Of a DNA stretch of 64,000 nt, positions 25,164 through 38,947 are shown piece after piece. Location of the stretch: NCBI GenBank assembly GCA_018697195.1, contig CM031878.1, forward strand, positions 37,829,600 to 37,893,599, written 5' to 3'. The translations under genes were made by a program, and so were the position numbers. The notes under the pieces were generated by a model that saw nothing but the letters and a program-made list of their open reading frames with translations, ran no database searches and was not told where the DNA came from. Source of the stretch: Certhia americana. Lineage: Eukaryota > Chordata > Aves > Passeriformes > Certhiidae. Each line of letters opens with the position of its first letter. The first letter of the stretch is position 1.

Positions 25164-27557
25164 TCGAGCCCTAGAGCAAAAAAAAAAAAAAGATGTACCT
25201 TTCCTAAGAGAGCCTTTGAGAAATGTTGTTGCTGTTTTCTCTCAAAAAGTGAATTAGTACACATTTTGATATCCTGATGTTATACACTAAATGGCCTAAG
25301 GTGGAAAAGCTACCTCAGTACTGTTTAAGAGGACTGTTGGCTAAAGATGAGAAGGTATGTGGATATGTAGCACATCACACAGTATTGATCTGGTAACTTG
25401 CCTGCAACATTATTTTCAGAGTAACTTGCTAATAACCCAAGAGAGTTAGTGCTTCCACCATGGATGCTCCCTGTCTTCTCCAGACCTTGTTGTGGTAGCT
25501 CTAGGAAGCTACAAAGACGATTGTGGACTCTGTAGCTACAATTACTCTCTACTGGTAACCTAAAAAGTAACTCAATTGGAAAGCTGGAGCAATCAAGAAT
25601 GCACAGGTATTCCTTCATTGTGACAGAGTAGTAACTTTAAATGCTGTTTCCATTGCAGGAAAGATCACAGACAACTCTTTTAATAGATCTGCTAAACCCC
25701 GATGGTACTAGGATTGACCCAGGACATCAAAGGAAGGATTATGTGACTGCTAAAACAATCAGCTGACAGAAATATTTACTTTTCTGTATTTCTAGATGCT
25801 CACTGTAACTGAGAACACATGCACACAAAACAAACTACACACACATATACACACGTGTTACTCTGGCTTTAGGTAATTCTTCACTCCTTACACTTTGGTA
25901 ATCCAATCATTCTGGTTTGCAGATGCCAAAGATTCTTGATTTTAACAACTTTATTAATTTGGGCTTTCTGAAAATGAGTGAAGCTGTATTGTGTACTTAA
26001 AATTTTGCTTGTAACTTCTATGTCATATCTAAAAAACCTCAATACAAAATCAGCGGGGGCTGGAGTGGGGCTCATAAAATTAGATAGAAGCAGAAAGAAA
26101 CTGTGGAAAGTTAGCTGCTGTCATCCTGGTGATGGGATAGAACTGAAGAAAAGTCAAAGATCATAATGAACTCTCTTTGATATTTAGGTTAAATTTTACC
26201 AGAAGTTTGAGACCTCCCATTTTCTGAAAGTGTCCTTCATACCCTTGTGATGTTTCTTTTGCAGTGATATGTCACATATATCTCTTCTTTCCTGATCATT
26301 GAATCTCTGCATTTTTAGAAGACATCTTAATTGTTCCTTTCAGAGAGTAAAAGTTTTTAAAAAAAACAAACTGTGAACTTATTTCCCTTGTACTCTATTG
26401 TTTTATATCAAATCCTCTTGTAAAAATAAATGTTTTCCAAGTACATACAGTCTTTCCATTGCACAGTGGTTCAACATTAATTTAAAAACTTGGGAAGAAG
26501 AATGACTCCATTTCTGCTTTTGCAGCAGGAGAAAAGCACCTGGAATTTATTACTTAAGGGATTTAACAAGAAAAAAATAAATGGGGTATTCTGTTTTAAA
26601 GTTCTTAGGATCAGAAGGTAAAGTAAAATCTGCATCATCAGTGTCTTCCGTACAAAGAGTACAGTTCCTTTTCACGTCGTCATATTTTCTGACCTCCCCC
26701 TTTGCAGGCCTACAGTGTCAAAACCTGAATTAATGGACACTCAGCGAGTTCTTTCAAATGCAGTAAGAGTTAGGAAATTGTCCAAGAAGGCACTGAGACA
26801 CCACAATAGTTTCTAGTGTAGTGACACTCACAAATGTAGTTATTACAGGATCCCATTCATAACAGAGTTACACTTCATTTCACAGGTTTTTCTGAAAAGG
26901 ACAGCAAAGGAAACCAGGTTGCTTTTTGCCTTTTCCATTGTGTAAGGAAAAAAATGCAGAGCTGAAAAAGACTCTTACCCAAAATACGCAGAAATCAAAT
27001 ACATTGTAAGCCTCTTCAGAGCCAGTACTGGTAAAACTACAGGGCAAGTAACATATTACACACTTTTTAAAATATCCCCAATTTTTCCTTCTTTCAAAAC
27101 AATATTCTTGCCTTTTTTTTTTTTTTTTAATATTGAGCACAGCAGTATTTTTCTTTTGTTTGGTACAGCTCTTACAGTCTGCATCAGCAGTATTAGCTTG
27201 AACATTTCCCCTCATGACAACTTCATGACCCATCATGCATGATAGCCACTGAGAAAATCAGAAAATAAAACACAAACACCGAAAAACCTATCAATGACAA
27301 AGAGATGGCAGTCCTGGCCCTTTGTCAGAGTTTATAGGGCCTTCTGTTGCTAATTCAAGCATTGTGATACAGAATGAGGCTCCAGATTAAGAAGGAAGCT
27401 GAAGGTGGCATTGAACAGTCACTGCTGCCATAACTCATCAGAGAGCATAGGAGACTCATGTTTAGTAGGGTCATTGACATGCTACAGACATTACCCTTAG
27501 TTTAAAGCCCTTGTGAATCATGTAAAAGCACTGGAAGTGAACCATATAATTATTTAC
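25164..27557. other. Intergenic / downstream of mir-24, no gene
   Basis: AT-rich sequence contains a poly-A run near 25179-25192, a CA-rich patch around 25820-25855 and a poly-T at about 27113-27128. I recognise no exon, retroposon or RNA. Short open frames on both strands lack any motif. Confidence 0.65.
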
Positions 27558-28600
27558 AGAATCACAGAAGATGAGTTGGAAGGGACCCACGAACACCATT
27601 GAATTCAACTCCTTGCCCTGTACAGCACCATTCTCAAGTCTCACCATGTGCCTGAGAGCACTGTCTGAGCCCTTCTTGAACTCTGCCAGGCTGGTGCTGT
27701 GACCACTTCTCTGGGGATCCAGTTCCAGTGCCCAGCCACCCTCTGGGGGAAGCACCTTTTCTCTAATATACAACCTATACCTCCCTTGACACAACTTCAG
27801 TCCATTCCCTCAGGTCCTGTCACTGTCATCACAGAGCAGAGATCAGTGCCTGCCCCTCCTCTTCCCCTCATGAGGAAGGTGTAACTGCAGTGAGCTCTGT
27901 CCTCAGACACCTCTGGGCTGAACAGACCAAGTGACCTCAGCTGTTCCTCACAGAGCAAAACCCTCAGCACTGGAGGTGCAGCAGCCCCAGCTCAGAGCAC
28001 AGTGGGACAATCCCCTCCCTCCCTTACCTGGCTGGTGATGCTGTGCCTGAGGCACCCCAGGACAGGGTGGTTCCTCCTGGCTGCCAGGGCACTGCTGGCT
28101 CATGTTCAACTTGCCATCAACCAGGAACTCCAGCTGTGGGCTGCACATTAGATTCAGAAAGATCCTGTGAGAGACAGAATTCAAAACTTTACTGGCTTCC
28201 CTTGGCCAGCTGGGTGGGTTGCCTTGTCATGAAAGGAAACCAGGTTGATAATCAGGATTTCCCTCATGAAGCTGTGCTGGCTGTGACTGATGACTGTGTG
28301 TCTTTCAGGTGTTTTTCAGTACCCCCAGGGTAATCCCCATAACTCTATCCAGCACTGGAATGAGACTGACAGGCCTGTGGTTTCTGAGCTCCTCCATCTT
28401 GCCCTTCTTCAAAATCGGGACAATGTTTGTGAGCTTTGAGTCAGCCAGGACCTCTCTGGATTCCCAAGACCACTCAAAAGAGACATTTTTGCCAGCTTTT
28501 GAAGGATTCTTGAATGAATCCTATTAAGCTCCTTAGCTTTGTAGGGACGCAGCTGGAGCAGCAGATCCTGCATATGTAAGTTTTTAATAGGGCTTGTCAA
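27558..28600 (-). mobile_element. CR1 LINE copy, minus orientation, ~1 kb
   Basis: On the plus strand it starts with the reverse-complemented CR1 tail (cagaatcacagaagatgag, ttggaagggaccca). It then has reversed 3'UTR and ORF2 C-terminal blocks ('ctggggatccagttccagtg', 'cactgctggctcatgttcaa', 'gactgacaggcctgtggttt'). The part beyond about 28130 resembles the reverse-transcriptase coding region, with material between it and the 3' part missing, so the copy is internally deleted. Its frames are broken by stops and it is non-autonomous. It lies between AOPEP/mir-24 and the FANCC 3' end. Confidence 0.85.
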
Positions 28601-31600
28601 AAGCCTAGCAGAAAAAAATACAACAAACCACCAATGCTATTTTCATTTTAATTCATGATTTTCCTCTCAAGGTGAGAGTTTCTATATTGAGTTTCTGACA
28701 GAAGGAAGTTGCAGAATCTAATTGTAGTAAATAAAAGTAAGCAACAAAAAATCTATTTCCAGACTTCCTGTAACTAAATCATTATATGAAGCTGTCTTTT
28801 CAAATGATCCCTCCATATAGATGGACTAAATGGTTGCTTCCAATGTGTAGCTTCCAATTCAGTGTATGATCATATGTGGCTATGACAACACAGGCATCTG
28901 TATAGGTATGCCTTTGCCGTTAGGTTTCCTTTATTTGTTTCATAGGTAGCCCCCCTGAATAAAATACAGCATTTTGTATGGGGTTTTTCCCCCTCCCATC
29001 CCTAATTCAGTCCTTTCCAAACAGAGTGGTAGTTCTACTGTAAATAGCATTAGTAAGTCTAGTGCTGGATTATCTTCCACTTATTCGTCAGGCCAGCATC
29101 TAGTTAGGATCTCTGATTCTTTTCTGGATGTACCTTTTAGTGCTGAAAATGAATCCAAAATGAAAAATTAAAACTGTATCCATATAGTTAGGCAAGGATC
29201 ACCATCTACTTTCTCATGCTGCCTACTGGGTTGCTTTTTCAGAGTAAAGGCAGACCATGATAAGCGGGTGGCCCTGAGTCCCCATGCCCCTCAGTGGGCA
29301 TGCACTCATTCCTTTCCCTACACTTTCTGTTGCAAGCACATAAAGCACACCAGTTTACTGACAGCTGTTTTTTGTCTGCAGCTTTGCTGGGAGGTGTCTG
29401 CAGCTGCTGCTGTCTCTGTGATTTCTCCTTTAGGAGGGAATTAACTGTACCCTATTGCCCATGCCTCACACAAGATAGGGAAGGAAAAATGTCTGGAAAC
29501 AAAGTTCTGACCAGAAATGCAGCCTGACGAAGTGGGCAGCTTGAGGAAACAACTTGGCATAAGGAGCCTGAGGATTTCTGATATATAAAAAGCACTATGA
29601 AAAAGGATATTACCAAAACAAATCAAAGAAATTATATGAAGCATTAAAATGTATCATGCAGAGCACTGCAGCTAGCCAGTTCTCCACAGCTGATGAAAAT
29701 CTTGAGAACTGGTATTTGTACTACAGAAAATTTAGGTGTTAGTTTGTTGCAGGCATACAGAGGTATGTGGGAGGAAACCATGGTGCTTTTGTAAGAATCA
29801 ACAAGCAGCTGAGTTACCATGAACCATTATGTTCCAAAGGCTCTGTTAGTTTGGGTTGATTCTTTCCATGCAGAAACTGGATTGTAAATATCTGGAAAAT
29901 CCACACCTTCTAGGCTCCTGTACTGCAGGCAAGTGCCAGCTGGCACATGTGTGTGCTGCAGCAGGTCTCACTTTCACTATACATGATTTGAGAGTGAGAA
30001 GTAGTATATGAAATATCTAAGGCTATTCAAATTTTTACCAATAACGTAGTGGTATCCTACTTTGAATAAAATACTTACATAACAATGTACTAATGTAAGG
30101 GTAACATTTGAAATAAGCCCACATACTGAGAACAAAACCATATTTAATTCACTGAAAACCCTATTCCTCAACATTAATTCATAATATATATATATATTAA
30201 AAAACACCCCAACTTTTTAATCTGGTCTTCTTAATAATTTATCTTGTGGTCTTTTAATGCTATAAAATATCTACCTTAGTGCTACAGTTCCCAGTATTCA
30301 TGAGTTATGTCTGATGTCTTCTCTTAACAGTCGAAGATTTCACCAGACAACTAAGAGCATTTCTCTTCTTGGCCCTCACTGATGCTGAGACTAGTCAGAA
30401 GAAAAAAATTAGCAACCAAATAGAGGAGCCTGACTCATCTAGAATTTCACAAGTATACTGAGTTTAGGCACATAAAATATGATGTGAACATATACACTGA
30501 TACAGCTACAATCCTTTGTTTCTGTGGACACAATATACCGGAAAATTTGTTTTAAAATCTTACCCTACTGCCAAGCTGACATTTTATGTTGGTGAAATAT
30601 GGCAGTACTTAAAGAAATTGAGACATTTGCACAGTCCTTGGGAGACTAACTACATTTATGTGTTTGCTGTGATTTAAACTAAGTACATATTTTCTGCACA
30701 AAATTAAGGTCCTGATTCCTGCTACTTAAACCTGCTTTCCAGAAGAACAACAGGCATTTGCTCTGCTTCCTGAAAGCATGCAGAAATTGCACTTCTGTAA
30801 AAATTTGCTTTTGCATGATCATTGACACATCATAAAGCAAAACCTAGTTTTCAACTGACACCACTTCATATTAGCACAGTACCCCACAGTAATGCCCACA
30901 GTACATGTGAAACCCTGTTTTTGCTCACTGCCCCGTTGCAAAGACGATGGCTCTGCTGTCTTCTCACATGCCCCTGAGCAGCAGCTGGATATTGCTGTAC
31001 CCTTTAGTTAATGTAGCTCACCTCAGTCATCTCTGCCTATTTCTGACTACATCCAGGCTTTTCCTCTGGGCCTGTTGGGACTGGTGTCTCAGCACTGGAG
31101 TTCTCTGCAGGAACTCCATCTGAGACGTTTTGTTCGTGGGCCAATGTTGGCTGCTTTGCCCCTGGCATCATCCCCAACCATCCTGACTGGATCTAAACAG
31201 GCTTGTTCGAGAGGCTGGTGCTTGGCAGCATAACATGATTCACTTCATCTTTAATCCTTAAAAGACAGTGCTCATCATCTACCACACAGAAAAAAAAATC
31301 TTTTTCTTTAACCTCAAGTTGTTTCTTCACAGTAATTTTGTCCCACAGTTGTTTTTATATTTGGTAGTAAAAGTTATGTGCTCTACAGCTGTACCTCCTT
31401 ACAGTCAACTCTTGCAAGTACAATGGAATTAAAAATATCTCAGCAACCATCTTATTCCAGTCTGCATCTGTCCTTTGGTGTGCCTGAAACTCACCTATTT
31501 AACTGCCAAGCATAACCAATTAAAGTTTCATTCCGATTTAGTCAGTTTTACACCTGAAAAGTACTTTGCCTGTTTTTTTGTTCCCTAATGTAGGGAAACA

Positions 31601-31930
31601 CACTGCCCCTTCTCCCTCACTCCGCCTTTCACATGCCTCTTCAGCCAACATTTCCCTACACGCAGGCTTCCTGTCCCTTTGTTTCCAAAGCCATCTTTGT
31701 TTCCATCAGTAACATCGCAGTACTACCTGCAAAACTGATGTTAAGGCTTTGTAAATGCCACCACTTGTGCACCCCTCATGTCCTGTTTGCATTATAATCT
31801 TCTGTTGCTTTTCACTGTATATGAAGGTTTTTTAATAAGCTCCCGGTTTTAGCTGAGGGAAAACATTGTTCTTGTTTGTTTATTCAAAGAAATGCAATTA
31901 TATGACGTAAATGCTGAACTTTTTTTTCCT
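28601..31930. other. Intergenic, no gene recognised
   Basis: Unique-looking AT-rich sequence contains a short TATATA tract (about 30184-30198), the palindrome gtgccagctggcac near 29933 and a 15-bp-stem hairpin at 31086-31126. I see no supported exon or element. Confidence 0.6.
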
Positions 31931-32523
31931 TGTCATGGTTTAATCCCAGACAGCAGCCATTCCCCATGCAGATGCTTGCTCACTCCCCCACCAGCAGGAC
32001 CAGGGAGTGAACTGGAAGAGTAAAAGCCAGAAAACTCCTGGGTTGAGATAAAGACATTTCAATAGGGAAAGCAAAAGCCACACACACAAACAAAGCAAAA
32101 CAAGGAATTAATTCTCTGCTTTCCATGGGGGGGCAGGCAGTTGCTCAGCCATTTCCAGGAGAGCAGGGCCCCATCATATGTAATGATGAGTTGGGAAGAC
32201 AAACACCACCACTTCAAATGATCCCCATTCCTCCATCTTCCCCCACTTTTTATCCTTAGCATGGAGTCACATGGTCTGGAATATCCCTTTGGTCAGTCTG
32301 GGTCACCTGTTCTGGCTGTGTCCTGTCCCAGCTTCCCATGCACCCCCAGCTTCCTCCCCAGCGTGGCTTTGTGAAAAGCAGAACAGGCATTGGTTCTGTG
32401 AAAGCCCTGCTCAGTAATAACATAACATCTGCTATCAACGCTGTGTTTAGCACAAATCCAAAACTCAGCCCCACACCAGCCTCTGAGAAGGAAATTAACT
32501 CTGCCTAAGCCTAAACCTGCACA
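31931..32523. mobile_element. Solo LTR of an avian endogenous retrovirus
   Basis: About 590 bp begins TGTCATGGTTTAATCCCAG and ends near ctaaacctgcaca. It carries blocks that I recognise from a common avian ERV LTR type: 'gttgagataaagacatttca', 'ggaatatccctttggtcag', 'tctgggtcacctgttctggc' and 'aggaaattaactctgcct'. It opens TG and closes CA. No internal gag, pol or env sequence flanks it on either side, so it looks like a recombination-derived solo LTR. A clean target-site duplication could not be identified, so the exact 3' edge is uncertain. In published copies this motif order reads 5' to 3' on the strand shown. Confidence 0.75.
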
Positions 32524-35500
32524 CTTCTTTACACAGATGAAGAGTCAGATAATCACAAGACTGGGGGGTTTCTGCAACAGGGAACCCCACCTACTGACAT
32601 TTTACTGATAGTTTCTGCACAACCTTCTCCCCAGCACTTGCCTCTCATTTCTTCAGTCAAATCACAGGAATGTAAATTTCTTACCTGATGGCTGGAGGGA
32701 GGGAATGGGAATTAGAAAGCATCCAGACTAAGAAAATAGAAAGACTAGTCTTATTTACTTCTTAAGTTAGCTGATTCACTGCTACCAGTATGAAGTAATG
32801 CCGGCATCAGCTGAAGGGTAGATGTGACACTGAGAAAATCTCTACATCACAAAGGTCAATGCTAAAAGCTGGTGTAGCACTGTTTTTTTGCATCGAGAGC
32901 ATTCAGCAGCAAACCCACAGGTTTATAACATGACCACCGCACATGCAAAACCCCAAAATTATTCTCCCCTTTGTCTTGAAATACAGCTATTAAAGACTGT
33001 GCTTTTTGGTTATGTTTTAGAGGTGGTAAGGACCCAATGCAGTTAGAAGTCCTCCTTTTGAATGGTTCTTCTTCCTGCTTACTCCCTGAAGGTCTGAAAA
33101 ATGAAGAGCTAAACTCTCTTTCACATTCACAAAAAAAAAAAAACCTGAATTGATAGGAAAATTATGAAAATGGCACCACAACAGGATGTCACATGGCAAT
33201 TCTTTTTATACTTTCTTTAAATGCATGTGGATTGCTAGACTGTACAGTGCATTTTAAGAACCAAAGCAGTTAACTGTTAAGTGGTGCACCAACTGGGCTG
33301 ATCAAATGTGTGATTTTTGAAGCAGAGCAGGGACAGCACTGATACCAAATTCTATTCTTTCATTCTACTACAAGAAGTTTGCCAAATCTGAAGAAATCAG
33401 GGCAGGGAACAAGTGACTTACAGATTGCTGTGTAGTTAAACACAAGTCTGTCTGTGAAGGATCTCAGCAGAAAAACAGATATTCAGCCCATACTTGATTT
33501 TATATGTATGTTAAGAACTTATATGCAAGTTCTTAAACTGCGCTCTATGATGTTTACATAGGTTTAGGGTATTCCATTTTAAAAGTAAAAACAGCTAAAG
33601 AAAAATAAAGAGACTGGATTTACCATTTGTACATTCTTCTTGGATCCTGGCCAGAAAAGGAGAAAAGGGGAAAAAAAAAGGCAATGCTTCTGCCTAAAGA
33701 GTAGGCGCATCTGAGAGCTTGCTCTGCCAATATGACAAGCAGAAGGAGAACTCGTAAAATCAAGATCAGAAGAGCCATGATGAAAAATAGTCAACAGCTG
33801 TCATCTGAAGACATTAAACCCCAACAAAATTATCTTTCCAAAACAGATGTTACTGGTTAATTGCAAGATTTGGGCTTCATGTTTGCTCAGTATTCACTCA
33901 TGGCCTGGGTCAAGCCAGTCACAGAAAGCAGCTATAGCAATTCAGTCTGGCCTGAAAAGTGTGCTAGGCAGCAAATTGCTCAGCACTGACCATTTGTACT
34001 TAAGCTAAGAAGCAAACACACAGGAAAAGAAAGTTGTAACATAATTAATGGGGTTTGCAATGAACTTGGAGAAATTTACTGGTCTATGGAAAAAATACTG
34101 GTACTTCTGTCATGTTTCCAGAAAAGATAATGTTGGTCCTCCCTGCTTCAAATTCACAAAGTGCGCCTGAATTCACAGACACATATCACCAATTTCCATC
34201 TTATAAATTAATCCTGTGTCACATTTCAAGGCTTCTCTCCTCTTCCATGGAATCTGATACTGGCTTTTCCCTCTCTGTTCGCAGACATCTGAAGCTGATA
34301 CGGAAGCACAGCAGTCATGAGATTAAAAGCACTTAAACACTTACTGGTCATCTCTACAGGGAACAATGGTGCAGATGGGAAATTTGTATCACCAGCTACC
34401 ATTACAAGTTAGTCGGAAATAAAAAAAGCTGAAGTCCTGTTTTCAGAAAACCTGGAGACATGGAAGAAGTTATGGCATCATTAGTCAAAACAAACAGAAG
34501 CTGCTTTCTCATATGTGAAATATTACGGAAACTTTTAACAGTAGCAGGCAAATGGCATTTTGCAAGCACTTGCTTTGAAGCCTCAAAATAAACTGACTAA
34601 GCTAAGAACTAAAATATTAAGGAGTGAACTGTGCTAAAATGTTAAGCTGTGAACTGAACATGCAGGCTAACTGGTACATACACATGAGACATCTCAACAG
34701 TGTAATTCACAGTGTTAATTAAGAATATGTAAAAATGTAATCTCTTCAAGATGGCATTTATGTGTCTGCAAAAATTCATGGGCCTAACAAGATATTTTTA
34801 TTGAAAAGGATAGAAAAGAGAGGGTATTGTTTCTGCGGGTCTCCTTTTTTATTAAATGAGTCTATCATCTGACATAGCACAGAGGAGTTATGAGAGAGGC
34901 TTTTAAAGTAGTAGGAGATGTGAAGTTAATTAAAAATACAGACCAATTAAAGACACAATTGCTGGATTTTTTTCTGCTACTTCTGTTGATATGCAGGTTA
35001 ATGGAATGTCATGTATGGAACTGTTACCTCCTAATTCTATCAGTACTGAATATAAAAAAATCACAACTAAATTTCTACAGCTGAATTTCAAACATGTTGT
35101 GTTTTATTGTTTTTGCCACTCCCTCCCTTCATACACATGCAGCAATATAGAACATAAACTAAAGCACCATCCTTGCCTATGAACTATATCACTACAACTC
35201 AGCTAGAGCCAGCTGACATTTCAAATTTTTGTTTCAGTGGCTGACAGCAGTCCAGTGCTTATCCCTAGCTGGCTCCTGGTAGCTCAGACAAGTAAGCACA
35301 CTCAAGCCCATCAGAAGGGTCTTGTGAGGTTTCTTTCTTTCCAGCAGACAGACAGCTGGTTAAAGGAAGATGGCCAGTGCAAGCAAGGGAAACGCCTCTG
35401 TGGCATTCACTAGTGAACAGACCACCTAACAGAAAATTCCCAGAATAAGCTACTCTCTGCTAGAGCACCAACTGGAATGCTGACCATGAGCATATCTTTT

Positions 35501-37839
35501 AAATCCAGGCAAGCATTTAAGAAAAAAGTCATATCACAAGTAAGGAAAACTTGCCAGAGAAGTGGATTTAAGCAGACCTATGTCTGAATATTGCAATGAA
35601 TTAAGTGCTAGTGGGATGCCTCTAGCACCAGAGCATTCAGCTGCAGTGGTTTAACTACTGGTGGTGCCCAAGAAAACATGCTGGTTGCTTAAGAAAGCCA
35701 TTTCAGACTATCAGGAAAGCATAGAGAATTCAAACATATGCTCTGTGTGCTCATGGAGGACTCCTCCCATAACATTCCAGGTTCTGATTTCTCAAACTTG
35801 GGTCCAGTTGAAAACTGCCTTTCCATGTCAGAAATTATCACCTTTCTACACCCTTCTTATATCACAGGGAAAACTACATTCTAATGGAGTACAACATTAC
35901 TCATTCACACAGTGTATTAGGTACTTTATTCTGACCTTAGATGAATGAAACTGTGTAAATCTGATTTAACTGTGTTTTGTTTAGTAGCTGCGAGTAATTT
36001 GTGCTAGATGTTTTGTCCTACACTTCTATAATACTAATTCTTCAGAATTTTTTTAATTGTATCCCTGCCAAGCCAAACATATACCACAGATTTTGTCTCA
36101 CTGAAACAAATATTAACTCTGTCTGTTAACACCTCTTGGCACTTAAAATGCTGAGAGTACAGAAACTCAATTACAAATGCTAGAAGTAACAGATTAAATG
36201 TTACTGTTGGTCAGCTAAGTTGCAGTATCTGACAATACATGACAAAATAAAATGCATTCTGCTTTGTATAGGCACTGTACTGAGATCTTAATTAAATAAA
36301 AGCCACAGAAATGAATTTTTTTTCTGCGTGAAGAAAATCCACAGAAACCACCAGCACCATGCTGCAAAGCTTGCAGAATTCAAAAAGGTCAGACGTAGCA
36401 GTCTTAGATTGGAAACAAGCATAATCAACGAAGAAGTAAAATTTACTCTCTGTATTCTTATTCAAAAAACGCCTCGAAGCAGAACAATTTTGAAAAGTTC
36501 CCTATGCACAGTGCTCTCCAGAACCAGGGTGTGTGCTGCAGTTAGAACACAAGGGAACAACCTACTAGGAGGCTGATTTCAGGACTTGTTGGCTGGTTTG
36601 GAGCCCTGAAGGCTCCAAAGAACATTTCCAGAAATCAGCAATTACAGAGGAAAAGATGCACATTGGATGGATAATGCAGAAGCCACCATATGAGAAATCT
36701 TCCATTACTCAGATCTACCAAATTGCTCTGTAGCCTTCCAATGGCAAACTAACAAAAGTAGCTTCAACATCCCACAAAATCACAGCTTATATCAAAGTTA
36801 GATCATAATTCAAGCATAGTGAAAGAGTAAGGAAAAAAGAAGTATCAGTGACTTATAACAACTATGCTAAAAAGAGCAAAAAGAATGCCAGTACAGATGT
36901 ATCTTTTTTAAAGTTACAGACAGCCTCAATTAGGTTTCTTCCTTAAGGCCTCCTGAAACAAGCAAACCCTCCTTAATATTTAAATTATTCAGTTTTTCTT
37001 ATAAAGCCAAACACAGGAAAACAAGAATGTATTAATTCAGTAATAATTTTGGGGTTTTACTACCTTCATTGTAAATTTCCTTTCTGCTTGAACAGATTTA
37101 TTCCTATTTATCATCATATTAATTTTGTTAAAATTAGAACTTTCATTTATTTTGTCAGTGGAAAAATAAAAACACTGATAAAGAAAAGATACTTTAAAGT
37201 ACCTATCCAAAAACTGCTATACACATCTAAATAATATCCATATCATTCACCTAATTAATCTGCAAGAAATAGGTGTTACAATACTTTGCTAATCATTCAT
37301 CTACATAGTTAAAACTACATACAGGCACAATATGGAGAAAACACAACCAAAGAGCCTCATATCAAACAGCCAGATTGGACATCAAACAAACAAACAAAAA
37401 ACCCCAACAAATACCTCTGAGTTTGTGACCAAAAAATTAGTTTCATTTATTCCCATGCTTTTCAGTTACGGTATTCAGGGAAAAAGAAAACTAGGTTGCT
37501 TGATCTTACTTTTTTAGATATATGTGGCTATTAACTACAGAAAAATTGCTACGTATTTCTTTCTGAATTTTTATTTTAAAATACTTTTTAATCAAAAAAG
37601 AGAAAAAACCTTTTTCTCTTGCAGACATACATTATGTGTTTGCTATTTTTTCACTAGCAAGCTGACTGAGAAGGCACATAACTTCCACAATATGACTCAC
37701 TGGGAACAAAATTGTAAGAAATCAGTTAACAGCGTAACAGAAAATATCTTTCTACTTCTTACAGCCAAGGGAAACTAAGTACACTATTTTTTTCCCCCAT
37801 TGCTCAAAAAAAAAAAAAAAAAAGCTACATTCAAAAAGC
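32524..37839. other. Intergenic, no gene recognised
   Basis: AT-rich sequence lies between the LTR and the presumed FANCC poly(A) site. Its notable content is a pre-miRNA-like extended hairpin at 36572-36639 and a poly-A run at about 37806-37823. No coding exon or retroposon is recognised. The small open frames here have no motifs. Confidence 0.6.
36572..36639. other. Extended imperfect hairpin (pre-miRNA-like fold)
   Basis: A 68-nt inverted structure has an outer 9-bp stem gctgatttc/gaaatcagc, an A-A mismatch, GGA/TCC, a 2x2 loop and TGTT/AACA. After an asymmetric bulge there is an inner 9-bp stem tttggagcc/ggctccaaa, closing a 5-nt loop (ctgaa). That is about 25 pairs in total. I do not recognise either arm as a known microRNA. 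It may be an unannotated hairpin RNA on either strand or a decayed inverted-repeat element. Confidence 0.5.
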
Positions 37840-37845
37840 TTTATT
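37840..37845 (-). terminator. Candidate FANCC poly(A) signal
   Basis: On the minus strand this reads AATAAA in the context ttaattaataaagctttttg, followed by a long T run (complement of the poly-A at about 37806-37823). It lies about 1.1 kb after the FANCC stop. It is a plausible 3' end for FANCC mRNA, but its use is inferred. Confidence 0.45.
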
Positions 37846-38947
37846 AATTCAAGACACATGTGTTGGATTTTATATGCAAGAATAGTATTCCAAGTAACAT
37901 CTTTGAGTAGCATAGCACATAGTTGACATTACAGATAAGTAATGCAGAAGAACAAATTACTGAGGAAAGTTAGGATGCTCTATCACTACTATTCTCCATG
38001 CTTATTTTTCTAGCTAAGCTGGAGACAGATTTGTAAAACTTCTTGGGAAAAATACTTTCCTAAGAGTAAAAAACAGAAAGCATTGCTACCTATGCTCCTT
38101 GCAGGAGACAAAAAAAACTAAACAAAGAAGTAAGCAAATTACTTCTGTTCACAAAAGTGAAGGCAATGAGTTGCAACCTTTAAAGGAAATCTGTCCCTTA
38201 TGGAAACTGTCCTTATGTCTCTGTTTAGCTTGCCTTATTTTGTCTGAATAAAATCCCTATATTTCTTAAATGAATAAATAATAGCATCAGTCATGGCACA
38301 CTGTTTAGTAGCCTGTACTGCAAACAATTTTATGCCTGCAGTACCTGTTGACAAAGACCAGCTATTGGTATAGTACTTAGAGGAGAAACACTGTCTTGTG
38401 AAAGCAGCAGTATTGGAAAAAAACCCACATTGCAATCTGGGAAGAGTTTAATTTTGGAAACATTTTCAAAAAGAAGGAAAGAGTTCAGGAAACATCACTC
38501 ACTGATTTCCTAAGAACACCATGAATCACTTGAAATGATCGTTAGTTTCATAAGAGCAGACAGAACAAAACATTTTAGTAACAACAATTAAGCAGTTGTA
38601 TATTAATTGCTTAAAAAGCCCCACATGCGTAATTTGGGAGAAAACCTGTTCCTCATCCAGATAAACAACAAGGAGATGAGTGAACTACTTTAAATGATGT
38701 AGGTCTCTTGTTAACAGAAGGTACTCAGGACAAATTTCAAGCATCTTTAATATTTACTATTATGTTTCAAAAGATTAACATTTCCAAACAACAGATTGTT
38801 TTTCAATATAGATGGGGGAATATAAATTAGAAGCTATAGCTTATTATATGTATCTTTCTACCCTTGGCAGTGCCAGATGCTAATGGAAGCCTGACACCTG
38901 GATAAAGACCTGATCTGTTGGTTTGATAAATAGATGACATTAAAATT
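37846..38947 (-). other. Probable FANCC 3'UTR
   Basis: This sequence lies between the FANCC stop codon and the candidate poly(A) signal. It is AT-rich with no recognisable retroposon or ORF. Assignment as 3'UTR depends on use of the hexamer at 37840-37845. Confidence 0.5.
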
